Positions 24,401 through 33,414 of a stretch of DNA of 64,000 nucleotides are shown one piece after another (the first letter of the stretch is position 1; each line of letters begins with the position of its first letter). The notes below the pieces were generated by a model. That model searched no databases. It was not told where the DNA came from and saw nothing but the letters and a program-made list of their open reading frames with translations. The DNA is taken from the NCBI GenBank assembly GCA_017303455.1, contig JAFLBM010000009.1:62001-126000 (forward strand). Direction: 5' to 3'. Source of the DNA: Chitinophagales bacterium. GTDB taxonomy: Bacteria > Bacteroidota > Bacteroidia > Chitinophagales > Chitinophagaceae. The translations under genes and the position numbers were made by a program.

Positions 24401-26201
24401 ATCCATCAGCACTGGCGCCAGTACAGCGATTGACCTGACTACCTCCAACGCGGGAGTTTCCATCAATTTTGGCAATGGAGGACTGGCGATCACAACGACC
24501 TCAGGAACCGGATTTAATGCTACAGGAGGTGGCACGATCAGTGTTACGACAGGAACAAACAATAACACAATCAGTTCCACGACAGGTAATGCCCTGAATA
24601 TTTCCAATACCACAATCGCAGCCGGAGGTGTAACCTTCAGGAGTATATCTTCCAATGGCGCCGCTACCGGGATAATATTGAATAACACCGGGGCAGGCGG
24701 CTTTACGGTCTCCGGTGATGGTGGCGGGGCAAGCAATGCTTCTGGCGGTACAATCAGTAACTCAACAGGTATCGGCATATCTCTTACTTCAGCCAGTAAT
24801 GTAAGTCTTGGATATATGAATGTACAGGGAAGCGCTGATGCAGGTATCAAGGGGATCAGCATTACTAATTTCACCCTGAACAGGTCCAATGTAACCAGTA
24901 ATGGCAACAGCACGGCAGATGAAGGCATACAGTTTGGCGAGTTTTCCGGATCGACTTTGGGCGTTACCGGAACCCTGACGATCAGCAATAGTAATGTCAG
25001 TTCCAACGCACATAATAACATACATTTCCGGAACACTTCAGGTGTTTTATCCGCTTTTACGGTCACCAACAGCAGTTTCAACAATGCAACAGGGCCTAAT
25101 GCAGCGAATTCTTTTTTGCTGGAGATGTCAGGGACAGCCGAACTAACCACAGGAACCATATCCGGGTGCACTTTCAGCAATAGTTCCCCACAAAGAGGGC
25201 TGGAAGTACAGGTTCATGAAAATGCCACGATTGGAAAAACGGCAGTGGCCGGGGTGCTGATCGTCCAGAACAACACCTTCACCAATAATGGCATTCACGC
25301 AAGTTTCACCCAGGATGTGGCAGGTAATATGAGTTTTCGATTTCTGAATAATGGCACCGCCGGGTCGCCGATGACGGGCAGTATACTACAGGCACTGAAT
25401 GTGTTTTCTTCTTCTACTTCCACAGGGGGTACATTAACCGGCCGGATACAGGGAAATTATATTGGTAATCCCGCTGTAGCGGGCTCAGGATCTACTCAAG
25501 GTTCAGGTATCCGCATATTAATCCAGGGCAGGACCGCAGGTACATTTACCATTGATGCCAATACGATCAGGCAAGTGGGTAGTACCAGTGGTTCCAGAGG
25601 AATGGATATACAATTCCTTGGGCCAATTGCTACGGGTCAACCCATTACGCAAAGCGACATAACTATTACGAATAATTTTGTACAAACTGACGCACCCGGG
25701 GCAACATTTCCTTTAGCTGCCATCTTCCTGTCCGCAGACAACCAGGGTAGCCCGGCGAGGGTTCGTGCTGATATCAGGAGCAATACCGTTCCTTCTACGG
25801 GCAGTTTCGATTATCCAAGCTTTGATGGCAATGGAGGTCAGTTGGTCTATATCATTGCAACAGGAGGTGCGGTAGCGCAACTGGTGGATAATGCACCAGC
25901 CAGTGCTAACGCTATGGCTGAATTACAGAGCCATAATACAGGTCTGATGTATGCAGATGCTACCGTCGCATTGATCAGCGGGCCCATTAATACGGCTTTC
26001 TTAAGGTTTCTAAAATTTCAACCCTTCTTTAGCAGACCGATGTATGCGACGGATACGGATAAATCGTTCAGGGAGTTACCGGGAGACTTAGTTATTAGAG
26101 GCCACTTTAGCGATAACCGGGGACAGTTCTTTCTGAAAAATCGAAAATATTTGTTTGGATGTACACCGGAATTGGAAGAGCGGAAAGGGAATTTTTCATG
26201 A
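21429..26201 (+). CDS. giant beta-helix surface protein
   Basis: 1590 residues. Signal peptide (about 1-24, FFILFLLIVISGNTQ), then a beta-sandwich region to ~235, a DUF11-like start (about 236-295), Ig/cadherin-like domains (VDDSYTVSYSTILNVNTIG; a putative Ig domain near 485-560, GLPAGLNINASSGAVTGTP), and from about 670 (VWYVNNTYAGGNGPANGT) a long right-handed parallel beta-helix of Ser/Thr/Gly/Asn-rich turns. Likely exported and surface-exposed, an adhesin or matrix protein. The last ~70 residues (from FLRFLKFQPFFSRP) are charged, unlike the repeats, and no T9SS tail is present, so the C-terminus may be truncated or rearranged. The next gene supplies such a tail. Confidence 0.85.
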   Translation: MIQLFRHSAFFILFLLIVISGNTQINMNNASISRENFDALASAFPSNWKVTSAGTGLTSNWSTPTNGTSTTQSANSGTPVAGGVYNWGTTAGLDRALGFMSSPSYASPNAILAWYRNNTGTTVNSVTISFKIERYKVNTDAFSLQFFSSLDGSNWSTQSTGDIDGSVFSTGPVSYSFTSPMIVTRLVTVNIAGGLADNGDIYFRWVFNTGTNSQGIGLDEVAVYAGTATPVMQATLKDILQVDNGIPNQFNEGDVIRYKAVVKNNGSGDAGNVQINLPTPPVNTTMVPGTIKTSAVAVDDSYTVSYSTILNVNTIGTGVLNNDIGIPLPTAVLTYGKTSDPTTNAGTPGVTDAGGVITLNANGTFNYSSPAGFSGADKFSYITGNGNLPNNDATVTIQVGPDISFTTTNVDPACNNGTNGSITFNASGGNGTLLYSITGAAGTYQASNSFTGLSAGVYNLAVKDAGGYIKTGTTTLNNPALIVVSGIIPALTYNTAMVAAIFTRTGGTGGVNWSATGLPAGLNINASSGAVTGTPSVTGSFNATITATDVNGCTGLKNVTILVAPKLSNDSYNAVVGNTQLVANSHSTPLTPYTTDVTNIIGNDAADVTIIITAVTGAATTAGGIITIDATGKFIYSPPVGLTGTDSYIYTGTANGVAATATISFTISNMVWYVNNTYAGGNGPANGTSARPYTDMTSAATASAVNQVIYVHTGSGNTTGNTLLKSGQTLRGGGNALSLGALSIAAGTKPTLSGTVTLANNIIADGFDMNTGTSTAITSSGATTVTVNTGNIITSGAANAISLTNTTGTLTIAGGTQTNSTGATFNISGGTADMTYSGTVSQAANAPILSVAAGHSGTLTFQTGTLSATNGTGLQFDNADGIYNFNGSTTLNGGDAGVDILNGSTGSFNFSTNTSVTNPTGTAFNLGGATASNATVTYSGAISDNTGYAIDIDNHDAGIITFQTGSLTSTGTGLRVRNCNGGTINFNNPVKSISTGASTAIDLTTSNAGVSINFGNGGLAITTTSGTGFNATGGGTISVTTGTNNNTISSTTGNALNISNTTIAAGGVTFRSISSNGAATGIILNNTGAGGFTVSGDGGGASNASGGTISNSTGIGISLTSASNVSLGYMNVQGSADAGIKGISITNFTLNRSNVTSNGNSTADEGIQFGEFSGSTLGVTGTLTISNSNVSSNAHNNIHFRNTSGVLSAFTVTNSSFNNATGPNAANSFLLEMSGTAELTTGTISGCTFSNSSPQRGLEVQVHENATIGKTAVAGVLIVQNNTFTNNGIHASFTQDVAGNMSFRFLNNGTAGSPMTGSILQALNVFSSSTSTGGTLTGRIQGNYIGNPAVAGSGSTQGSGIRILIQGRTAGTFTIDANTIRQVGSTSGSRGMDIQFLGPIATGQPITQSDITITNNFVQTDAPGATFPLAAIFLSADNQGSPARVRADIRSNTVPSTGSFDYPSFDGNGGQLVYIIATGGAVAQLVDNAPASANAMAELQSHNTGLMYADATVALISGPINTAFLRFLKFQPFFSRPMYATDTDKSFRELPGDLVIRGHFSDNRGQFFLKNRKYLFGCTPELEERKGNFS

Positions 26202-26232
26202 AAAAGTTCAACATTTAAATAAAGAAATTGCT

Positions 26233-27063
26233 ATGTATACTAGCCGCATAAAACTATTTTTCATCAGCATTTTATTATTAGGTTCATTCAGCCAGTTGAA
26301 AGCACAATCTCTCAATCCTTATACGATTGGGACACTTCATCCCGGTGACAGCATGGTAATCTATTACGACGTTACCATTAATAACGGTTGCGGATGCGGA
26401 CAAATATCTAATCAGGGAGTTGTGAGCGGTTCCAACTTTTCCTCCTTTAATACCGATGATCCCGATACAGGTGTTCCAGGGGATGCCACCCTCACTTTAT
26501 TGAATATGTTTCCGCTTCCTGTTCATTTGTTGGAAGTAAAGGCAGCCTATCAGCAAAATGTAGTCAATATTTCCTGGAAAGTGGTCAATGAAGAAAATAT
26601 GGTCCGCTATGAAGTGGAAAAAAGTTATGATGGCAGAGTTTTTTCAAAAATTGGAGAAGTCAGCGCAGTCAATAACCCCGGGCCAGCCAACTACAGTTTC
26701 ACAGATTTGGGTATGCTTGGCACCATTAACTTTTACCGCCTGCGGTATACGGATCTCAGTTCCACAAAATATAGCGCCATTATAAGGGTCAATGTGAATA
26801 CGAGTAAAAGCAGTGTAAAGGTATACCCCAACCCGGTGATACAATCCAGTATCGGGCTGCAATGGACGAATGCTGAAAAGGGGAATTACAGTTTGTGTTT
26901 CTACAATAATCTTGGGCAGATGGTATATACGACAATGCTTTTCCATGAAGGAGGATCAGCAACAAGGTCATTCTCCCTGCCCACGCAATTAAGGAAAGGA
27001 CTTTACCATCTGCAGATCCGTTCAGGAAGAGAGACATACACTGAATTGCTGATTATTCAGTAA
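26233..27063 (+). CDS. secreted protein with T9SS C-terminal sorting domain
   Basis: 276 residues from ATG 26233 (the frame opens earlier, but only with a TTG). Signal peptide MYTSRIKLFFISILLLGSF...LKAQ, then a DUF11-like end module (ISNQGVVSGSN...TDDPDTGVPGD), a fibronectin-like segment (about 95-180) and a type IX tail: VKVYPNPV, then KGLYHLQI and a final ETYTELLIIQ. T9SS cargo is exported through the outer membrane and anchored there. It lies 31 bases after the beta-helix gene. The DUF11-end module is the type usually placed near the C-terminus of such giant proteins, so the two genes may work together or derive from one. Confidence 0.85.
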   Translation: MYTSRIKLFFISILLLGSFSQLKAQSLNPYTIGTLHPGDSMVIYYDVTINNGCGCGQISNQGVVSGSNFSSFNTDDPDTGVPGDATLTLLNMFPLPVHLLEVKAAYQQNVVNISWKVVNEENMVRYEVEKSYDGRVFSKIGEVSAVNNPGPANYSFTDLGMLGTINFYRLRYTDLSSTKYSAIIRVNVNTSKSSVKVYPNPVIQSSIGLQWTNAEKGNYSLCFYNNLGQMVYTTMLFHEGGSATRSFSLPTQLRKGLYHLQIRSGRETYTELLIIQ

Positions 27064-27066
27064 TAA

Positions 27067-27759
27067 CTAAAGGTGCTCTGTAATATGTTTATATCTTTTA
27101 CCGATAGGTATTGGGATGCCGTTCACCTCAACTGTTTCAGCTGTATAAGAGTCAATTCTCCTGGTTGATACAATAAAGGAACGGTGTACGCGGATAAACT
27201 GACGGATCGGTAAAAGCGCTTCAATCTCATGGGTGCTCATTTTGGATGTATGCTCACCCCGGGTAGTAACAATCCTGACATACTCCTTTTGGCTTTCTAT
27301 GTAAATGATTTCGGAGAAAAGAATCTTCACTTTTTTCTTTTGGGCGGTTATAAAAAGATGTTCTCTTTCTTCGTAATTGAAAGCGGAAATTTGCCTTTCA
27401 ATTTGTGCCTTCTTTACTTTGGAAACTGCCGTTAAAAAACGTTCAAGGTCGAATGGCTTGACCAGGTAATCACTTACATTGAGATCATATCCTTCTACCG
27501 CATACTGATGATAGGCTGTAGTGATAATCACCGCAGGAGGATGGGTAAGCGTTCGCAGGAAGGTCATTCCTTTCAGCCGGGGCAGGTGAATATCTAAAAA
27601 GATAAGGTGAATCGTATTTTGGCTCAGGTATTCGCCCACTAAGAGGGCGTTCTTAAATGTATGCTTTAATTCCAGATAAGGTACCTGGGATATATACCTG
27701 GTCAGCATTTTCGATGCCAATGGCTCATCCTCAATGATGATACAATTCGTTTTTGACAT
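27067..27759 (-). CDS. LytTR-family response regulator
   Basis: 230 residues from ATG 27759 (an upstream TTG adds three residues). A receiver domain holds IIEDEP acidic residues and phosphoacceptor D in LIFLDIHLPRL (about D56), with KPF at the expected lysine site. The C-terminal LytTR DNA-binding domain ends RVHRSFIVSTRRIDS...IPIGKRYK. It overlaps the kinase gene upstream by 29 bases. Its likely targets are the 21-bp-spaced repeats before the surface-protein gene and its own operon (inference). Confidence 0.93.
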   Translation of the reverse strand: MSKTNCIIIEDEPLASKMLTRYISQVPYLELKHTFKNALLVGEYLSQNTIHLIFLDIHLPRLKGMTFLRTLTHPPAVIITTAYHQYAVEGYDLNVSDYLVKPFDLERFLTAVSKVKKAQIERQISAFNYEEREHLFITAQKKKVKILFSEIIYIESQKEYVRIVTTRGEHTSKMSTHEIEALLPIRQFIRVHRSFIVSTRRIDSYTAETVEVNGIPIPIGKRYKHITEHL

Positions 27760-28798
27760 GACTGGCAAGGTTTATCTTTAATGTTGCAGTGTACTCGGAA
27801 TCGTTTCTTTGAAGTATAAGATCATAATCAGTATAAAGCAGTTCCAATTGTCGCCGCAAATTCGGAAGCCCGATATTTTTTGTATTCTCTGGTGATCCGG
27901 TTTTTTTGCCTGTGGAATTTCTCACTACAAAAGTCAGATACTGTTGTTCGTCAACCATAAGAGTAACATCTAGAAAAGGAACTGCGCTAGTTTCCGATAC
28001 TCCATGTTTAAATGCATTCTGGACCAGCGGTATGAGCAAGAGCGGGGGCAATTGATACTCGTGGTCTCGCAGGCTATAGGAAACAGTAATATTCAAAGAA
28101 TCATCATAGCGCAGCTTTTCAAGAGCAATGTAATCGGTAACAATTTTCCATTCCTGTTCGAGCGGGATATTAGGAACATTTGTCTCGTATAACATATACC
28201 GAAGAATTTTTGAAAGTCTCAGGATGGATTCGGGGGCCAGGTCTGATTTCTCTTGCGCTAAAGAATAAATATTATTGAGCGTATTGAACAAAAAATGAGG
28301 ATTGGTCTGTGACTTCAGGTAATTTAATTCCTCCTGTTGTTTTTCAATTACCAGTTGCTGGGCGGATTGTCTTAATTGAATATAGTTATAGATATGCTTT
28401 GCAATACCAAATATTAGAATGGTGAATACTCCATAAGAAGATTGGTTGAGTACTCCAGTCAATACCGATGGGTAAGTGATAAAGGGTACATAAATATGTA
28501 GCAGGATGCATGCATGCCTGAAGCCGAACCAACCAAAGGAATATAGGAAGACCATCGCCAGTATAATGAGAATAGAAGGCAGTATCTTTTTTCTGTTCAG
28601 TTTTATATTTTGCAACACATATTCATAGAAAATGAAGTTCAGCGCAGCGAAATACAGGGAAAGCCAAAAAGCGTTGACAGACCGGACAAAAAAAGTCTCC
28701 CGGTAGTTGAAATAAGCGTTTAGCGGAAACAACAAAAAAAAGCCAAGACTAATCCAGGTGTAAAAAATGATTTTTTTTTTGGCAATGGTAAATCCCAT
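27731..28798 (-). CDS. LytS-type sensor histidine kinase
   Basis: 355 residues. Several N-terminal membrane helices (about 10-150) lead to a His_kinase domain with the phosphoacceptor motif QTNPHFLFNTLNNIYSLA and an ATPase region containing VPLVQNAFKHGV and a short glycine-rich segment (NIGLPNLRRQLELLY). This is the LytS/YehU class of Bacteroidota. It is the first gene of the pair and overlaps the LytTR regulator. Confidence 0.92.
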   Translation of the reverse strand: MGFTIAKKKIIFYTWISLGFFLLFPLNAYFNYRETFFVRSVNAFWLSLYFAALNFIFYEYVLQNIKLNRKKILPSILIILAMVFLYSFGWFGFRHACILLHIYVPFITYPSVLTGVLNQSSYGVFTILIFGIAKHIYNYIQLRQSAQQLVIEKQQEELNYLKSQTNPHFLFNTLNNIYSLAQEKSDLAPESILRLSKILRYMLYETNVPNIPLEQEWKIVTDYIALEKLRYDDSLNITVSYSLRDHEYQLPPLLLIPLVQNAFKHGVSETSAVPFLDVTLMVDEQQYLTFVVRNSTGKKTGSPENTKNIGLPNLRRQLELLYTDYDLILQRNDSEYTATLKINLASHVKNELYHH

Positions 28799-28810
28799 TT
28801 TCTTTTGAAT

Positions 28811-28892
28811 TAAAAATATCGTTAAATTGATATTTTTTAAATTTTGTCAACAAACGGATGATTTGTGTAAACGAAATGACTCTAAACGTCAA
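28811..28892 (-). promoter_or_regulatory. three 21-bp-spaced LytTR-type repeats upstream of kinase gene
   Basis: On the minus strand, TTGAC occurs at 28892-28888 and 28850-28846, with a one-mismatch copy TTTAC at 28871-28867 midway: three repeats, exact 21-bp steps. The 11 bases GTTTGTTGACA at 28855-28845 are identical to 21324-21334 before the surface-protein gene. A TATTTTTA (28818-28811) lies at a position comparable to the other promoter's -7 element. This implies autoregulation. Confidence 0.65.
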
Positions 28893-28995
28893 CGAAGGCT
28901 AAAAAATATTACGGTATTAAATAAATTAGTGAGGTGAGGGAAGTATTTCTTATTAGTATGACCAAGTTCAGGTTATTAATTCAATTCAAGCTCAT

Positions 28996-29709
28996 CTATT
29001 GAATCATGTTCGCCTTTATGAGTTCCATCAGTTCTGTTTTATAACTCTCCCCGATCTGGATATCTGTAATTACGTTTTTTAATCTTACCAAATTCCCTTC
29101 AATGCCTGTAATTTTCGGTATGGATATGATATAGGATTTGTGCACCCTGATGAATCGTTTTTTTGGCAGGCGTTCTTCCAGTTCTTTCATGCTGGTAAAT
29201 ACAAGCGTTTTATGGCCCCCGCAATGGATGGCCATATAGTTTTTCAGGCTTTCGATAAAATCAATATCAGCTAAATTTATTTTGAGAAGTTTTCCCTTGG
29301 ATTCTGTTTTGACAAAAATATACTCCTCTTCTGCGGCCTCCTGTTGTGCGGCCGCAGGGATCTGCTCAACGACTTTTTGTACAGCTGCAAGGAAGCGCGG
29401 CAAACGGATCGGCTTTAATAGATAATCTACCACATACAGTTCATACCCTTCCAGCGCAAATTCGCTATAGGCCGTGGTCAGGATTACCTTACATTTTCCC
29501 TTGATGGCTTTAATAAAGTCTATGCCGGAAAGCTCCGGCATTTGAATGTCCAGGAATACAAGGTCAATTTTTTGTTCACCGACCACCTTCAAGGCTTCCA
29601 TCGGGTTGGTAAAACAGCCCTCCAGTTTCAGGTGCGGGGTTTGTTGAACATAATGCACAAGAATGTCAATAGCGTGTTGCTCATCGTCAACAATAATACA
29701 ATGTATCAT
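28996..29709 (-). CDS. LytTR-family response regulator
   Basis: 237 residues. Receiver domain with IIVDDE and phosphoacceptor D54 in LVFLDIQMPEL, conserved lysine in LLKPIRL, then a LytTR domain (about 135-235) including FIRVHKSYIISIPKI. It shares a 4-base ATGA overlap with its kinase gene. It is a paralogue of the regulator 1.2 kb away. The gene diverges, with its kinase, from the outer-membrane receptor at 30,922, a possible target. Confidence 0.93.
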   Translation of the reverse strand: MIHCIIVDDEQHAIDILVHYVQQTPHLKLEGCFTNPMEALKVVGEQKIDLVFLDIQMPELSGIDFIKAIKGKCKVILTTAYSEFALEGYELYVVDYLLKPIRLPRFLAAVQKVVEQIPAAAQQEAAEEEYIFVKTESKGKLLKINLADIDFIESLKNYMAIHCGGHKTLVFTSMKELEERLPKKRFIRVHKSYIISIPKITGIEGNLVRLKNVITDIQIGESYKTELMELIKANMIQ

Positions 29710-30785
29710 AGTTTGTCAATTGTTAATTCGGTGGTATAGAATTCGGGCTCGTCGGTTACAATGAATTTGTAATTGTCGCCATAAGCGAGGTCCAGCCTTT
29801 TCTTGATATTTTCCAGGCCTATTCCAGTAGATAATTGTACGGGTCCAGTTCTTTTTTTGTTCCTGCAATAAAAATATAGCTTACTTCCCTGGATGTTCAC
29901 TTTAATAGCAATAGGATACTCCTGGTTTTTCAGGTCGCCATGCTTAAAGGCATTTTCTACCAGCGTTATCAAAACAAAGGGGATGATCATGGCGCCGTTA
30001 AGCGTACCAGTCATTTCAAAATTCACTTTCAACTGGTTGTTGTACCGGAGTTGGTTTATCCGGATGACATTGTGGACGTGTTCAATTTCATCTTTCAATA
30101 GTGCTTTTCCATCCTTTTGATTACCCTGGCTGAGCGCATAACGCATAATATCACTTAGTGTAAGTATTCCCTCCGATAATTCCGACGAAAAGGGAAGTGA
30201 TTTGGCGTACAGGAAATTGAGGGTGTTGTGAAGGAAATGAGGATTGATCTGGGATTTTAAAAAATTGAAATTTGCCTGGGAAATTTGTGCTTCCAATAGC
30301 AATTTCTGGGCCTCTAGTATCCTTTTTTGTTTCAACGCCTCCCGCAAAACTGTGACATAGGCAAAAAGATAACTGAAGAGGAGCATGGGAATCATGTTCC
30401 CGACCATAGTAAAAAACATATGCCATAGGGACCTGTATTGATTGATCAAAGCACCGGGCAACCATGTGAAAAGGATACTATTATATAAAAAGGACACCAG
30501 GACGATCAGTCCGCTGATCTTTAAATAAGATAAATATTTCTTATTTGCCGTAATTAGGTTGTAATAGTAATTCAGTGTAAAGTAGAAGAAAACAACAAAG
30601 TAGATGAAGCCGAGCGGGGCCATTAAACTGCTGCCCGGAAACGGTTCGGCTTTTGGTTTAAGCTTTGTGGCTTCACTACTGCTGGCTGAATCTTTTGTTG
30701 CATAGTAAATTATGGCTGCTAAAATGGCAAAACATGTAAATCCCAGTAATACATGCCAGAAACGGTATCGTGTTTTAAACTTCAT
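29706..30785 (-). CDS. LytS-type sensor histidine kinase
   Basis: 359 residues with four or so membrane helices in the first 150, the phosphoacceptor motif QINPHFLHNTLNFLYA, and the ATPase motif TLVENAFKHG followed by GIGLENIKKRLDLAYG. A single hydrophobic helix at residues 10-27 precedes a ~30-residue loop. It forms an operon with the LytTR regulator that follows it and is divergent from the TonB-type receptor gene. Confidence 0.92.
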   Translation of the reverse strand: MKFKTRYRFWHVLLGFTCFAILAAIIYYATKDSASSSEATKLKPKAEPFPGSSLMAPLGFIYFVVFFYFTLNYYYNLITANKKYLSYLKISGLIVLVSFLYNSILFTWLPGALINQYRSLWHMFFTMVGNMIPMLLFSYLFAYVTVLREALKQKRILEAQKLLLEAQISQANFNFLKSQINPHFLHNTLNFLYAKSLPFSSELSEGILTLSDIMRYALSQGNQKDGKALLKDEIEHVHNVIRINQLRYNNQLKVNFEMTGTLNGAMIIPFVLITLVENAFKHGDLKNQEYPIAIKVNIQGSKLYFYCRNKKRTGPVQLSTGIGLENIKKRLDLAYGDNYKFIVTDEPEFYTTELTIDKL

Positions 30786-30921
30786 AGTTGAGATGTGAAG
30801 GTAGGAAAGCCGGTTAATTCAGCCCTTCAAGAGGCTTGCCTTTTCGTATTGGCAATAGCCTGTTTGGTATAACATTTTTCTTATTGCTTTTCCCCCGGCC
30901 TAGGTTTACAGTAAATACTAT

Positions 30922-33369
30922 ATGATGAAATACATGATCGTGCTATGGCTGGTGACAAGTACACTGATTTCCCAGGCACAACAAATAAATGGTTTAGTAA
31001 AAGACGAGAATGGTACCCCACTTAACGGCGCGACTGTCAGCCTGCTTAAAGAGAACGATTCTTCCACGGTAAAACTGGCCATAACAAAGGTAAATGGTTC
31101 CTATGTTTTCTCTGGAATTAAGGCAGGATCGTATAGGGTTATGGCTACTAATATTGGCTTCAAAGCTGCCTTCTCACCTGCATTTTCTTTTGGAACATCT
31201 GATATGACGGTACCGGAGATCAAACTGGTAAAGGTGACGGGTGACCTGGCGAATGTGACCGTTGTTGCAAGCAGACCAATCGTAGAAGTAAAAGCGGATA
31301 AAATGATCCTGAATGTGGAAGGGACTATCAATGCCGTTGGTTCAACTGCACTGGAATTATTGCGCAAATCCCCCGGTGTATTGCTTGACCAGGATGATAA
31401 TATCAGTCTGGCCGGTAAAAACGGCGTGCAAGTATATATTGATGGCAGGGCAACACCATTATCGGGCCCCGATCTTGCCAACTACCTGAAGACCCTGCAG
31501 TCCTCGCAGATCGAAGCGATTGAACTTATCACTAATCCATCCGCAAAGTATGACGCAGCGGGCAATGCAGGTATAATCAACATCCGCCTGAAGAAGAACA
31601 AATCGCTTGGTGCCAATGGTTCAGTGAATGCAGGATGGAATATTGGAATAACCGCAAAATACAATACAGGGGCTTCATTGAATTATCGAAATAAAAGCAT
31701 CAACATTTTTAGCACCTATAGTTTCAATTATGGCCCTACCGAACAAAAAATGGATGTGAACAGGACGGTGTTGGACAGCCTGTTTGATCAAAGGGGCACC
31801 ATCCGGCAAGTCGGGAGGGCGCATAATTTCAAAGTTGGGGCTGATTATTCGATTAATAAAAAAAACAGCATCGGGGTGATGCTGAACGGGACACTGGCTG
31901 ACCCGGAATTCAGTAATTACAGCAAGACCCTTATTTCAAACAGCACAACAAACACAGTTGACCGTATTTTGATTGCTGATAACAAAAACGATCTGAAGAG
32001 AAATAATGCAAATATCAACCTCAACTATAACTATGTCGATCCTGCGGGTACCAGTTTGGTACTGAATGCGGATCACGGTACTTACGACCTCAACAGCGAT
32101 CAGTTCCAGCCTAATTATTATTATGATCCTTCAGGACAAACAATGCTGAACAGTGTGATTTACCATATGTATTCGCCTGCGAAGATTAATATCAATACCG
32201 TAAAGGGTGATTACGAGCAGAATTTCAAGAAAGGAAAGTTGTCGGTTGGTGCCAAAGTGGCCTGGGTAAAAACAGATAATAATTTCCAACGCTTCAATGT
32301 GACTAGTTCCGGGGAAGACCTTGATAAGGATCGCAGTAACCGTTTTGTTTACCGGGAAAATATAAATGCAGGGTATATCAGTTACAATCGTCAATACAAG
32401 ACGTTCATGATCCAGGCGGGCCTACGCGGTGAACACACTGTCTCAGAAGGAGTGTCGGAGGGATTGAAATGGGACGGGGGTAGTTATGTTTCCAGTACAA
32501 CTTCATTTAAAAGATCCTATACCAGCCTGTTCCCCAGTGCGGCCATTACTTTCAATAAGAACCCCATGAAGCAATGGAGCCTGACTTACAGCCGGCGAAT
32601 TGACAGGCCAGCCTACCAGGACCTGAACCCCTTTGAATTCAAAATGGATGAATACACATTCATGAAGGGTAATGTAAATCTTCGCCCTCAGTATACTAAT
32701 AGCTTTGGGATCACCCACACCTATAAATACAAACTGAATATATCCATTAATTACAGCCATGTTAATGATCTTTTTACCCAGATTATTGATACCACAGAAA
32801 AATCAAAGGCATTTGTTTCCAAGAAGAACCTGGCGACACAGGACATTGCCAGTTTAACTGTAAGCTATCCTTTTCAATATAAGAGCTATAGCCTGTTTAC
32901 CAGTATGAGCAGTAATTATTCCAAGTACAAAGCGGATTTTGGAACGGGACGGAAAATCGATTTGAATGCTTTTGGCTTCAACCTATTCGTCCAGAACAGC
33001 CTGAAGTTTGCTAAAACATGGACAACAGAACTGAGCGGGTTTTTCAATGCCCCCACTATTTACCAGGGCAGTTTCAAGGGAAAATCTATTTATAGTATCG
33101 ATGCAGGGTTATCCAAACAGGTTTTCAAAGGGAAGGCTACGATCAAGGCCGCCGTGAGCGATGTGTTTCATACCATGAGATTCAGGGCTACTTCCAATTT
33201 TGCAGGCCAAATGATGAAGATCAATTTTCTGGCAGAAACCCGGCAGTTCAAGCTCAGTTTTAATTACCGGTTTGGTAAGACCGGGGTGAAACCTCCCAAA
33301 CAACGTGCAGGGGGTGCAGACGAAGAATTAAAGAGAGTACAGCAAAACGGCGGGATGATTGGGAATTAA
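30922..33369 (+). CDS. outer-membrane beta-barrel receptor, OMP_b-brl family
   Basis: 815 residues: signal peptide to SQAQ (about 19), a carboxypeptidase-regulatory-like domain (about 20-100, GLVKDENGTPLNGATVSLL), a plug-like domain (about 115-215, LRKSPGVLLDQDDNISLAGKNGVQV and YDAAGNAGIINIRLKK), then an outer-membrane barrel. It resembles TonB-dependent receptors of the outer-membrane beta-barrel family common in Bacteroidota. No clear SusD partner is adjacent, so the substrate is unknown. It is divergent from a LytS/LytTR pair. Confidence 0.88.
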   Translation: MMKYMIVLWLVTSTLISQAQQINGLVKDENGTPLNGATVSLLKENDSSTVKLAITKVNGSYVFSGIKAGSYRVMATNIGFKAAFSPAFSFGTSDMTVPEIKLVKVTGDLANVTVVASRPIVEVKADKMILNVEGTINAVGSTALELLRKSPGVLLDQDDNISLAGKNGVQVYIDGRATPLSGPDLANYLKTLQSSQIEAIELITNPSAKYDAAGNAGIINIRLKKNKSLGANGSVNAGWNIGITAKYNTGASLNYRNKSINIFSTYSFNYGPTEQKMDVNRTVLDSLFDQRGTIRQVGRAHNFKVGADYSINKKNSIGVMLNGTLADPEFSNYSKTLISNSTTNTVDRILIADNKNDLKRNNANINLNYNYVDPAGTSLVLNADHGTYDLNSDQFQPNYYYDPSGQTMLNSVIYHMYSPAKININTVKGDYEQNFKKGKLSVGAKVAWVKTDNNFQRFNVTSSGEDLDKDRSNRFVYRENINAGYISYNRQYKTFMIQAGLRGEHTVSEGVSEGLKWDGGSYVSSTTSFKRSYTSLFPSAAITFNKNPMKQWSLTYSRRIDRPAYQDLNPFEFKMDEYTFMKGNVNLRPQYTNSFGITHTYKYKLNISINYSHVNDLFTQIIDTTEKSKAFVSKKNLATQDIASLTVSYPFQYKSYSLFTSMSSNYSKYKADFGTGRKIDLNAFGFNLFVQNSLKFAKTWTTELSGFFNAPTIYQGSFKGKSIYSIDAGLSKQVFKGKATIKAAVSDVFHTMRFRATSNFAGQMMKINFLAETRQFKLSFNYRFGKTGVKPPKQRAGGADEELKRVQQNGGMIGN

Positions 33370-33414
33370 AATGAAAGGAATGATCAGGCTGAATATAATT
33401 CTAAAACAAGCATT

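Noticed and set aside
24314..25180. 288-residue minus-strand ORF inside the beta-helix gene
   Set aside because: It is the antisense of Ser/Thr/Gly/Asn-rich repeats, giving a Leu/Val/Pro-rich product without start context or family; the plus-strand gene explains the region.
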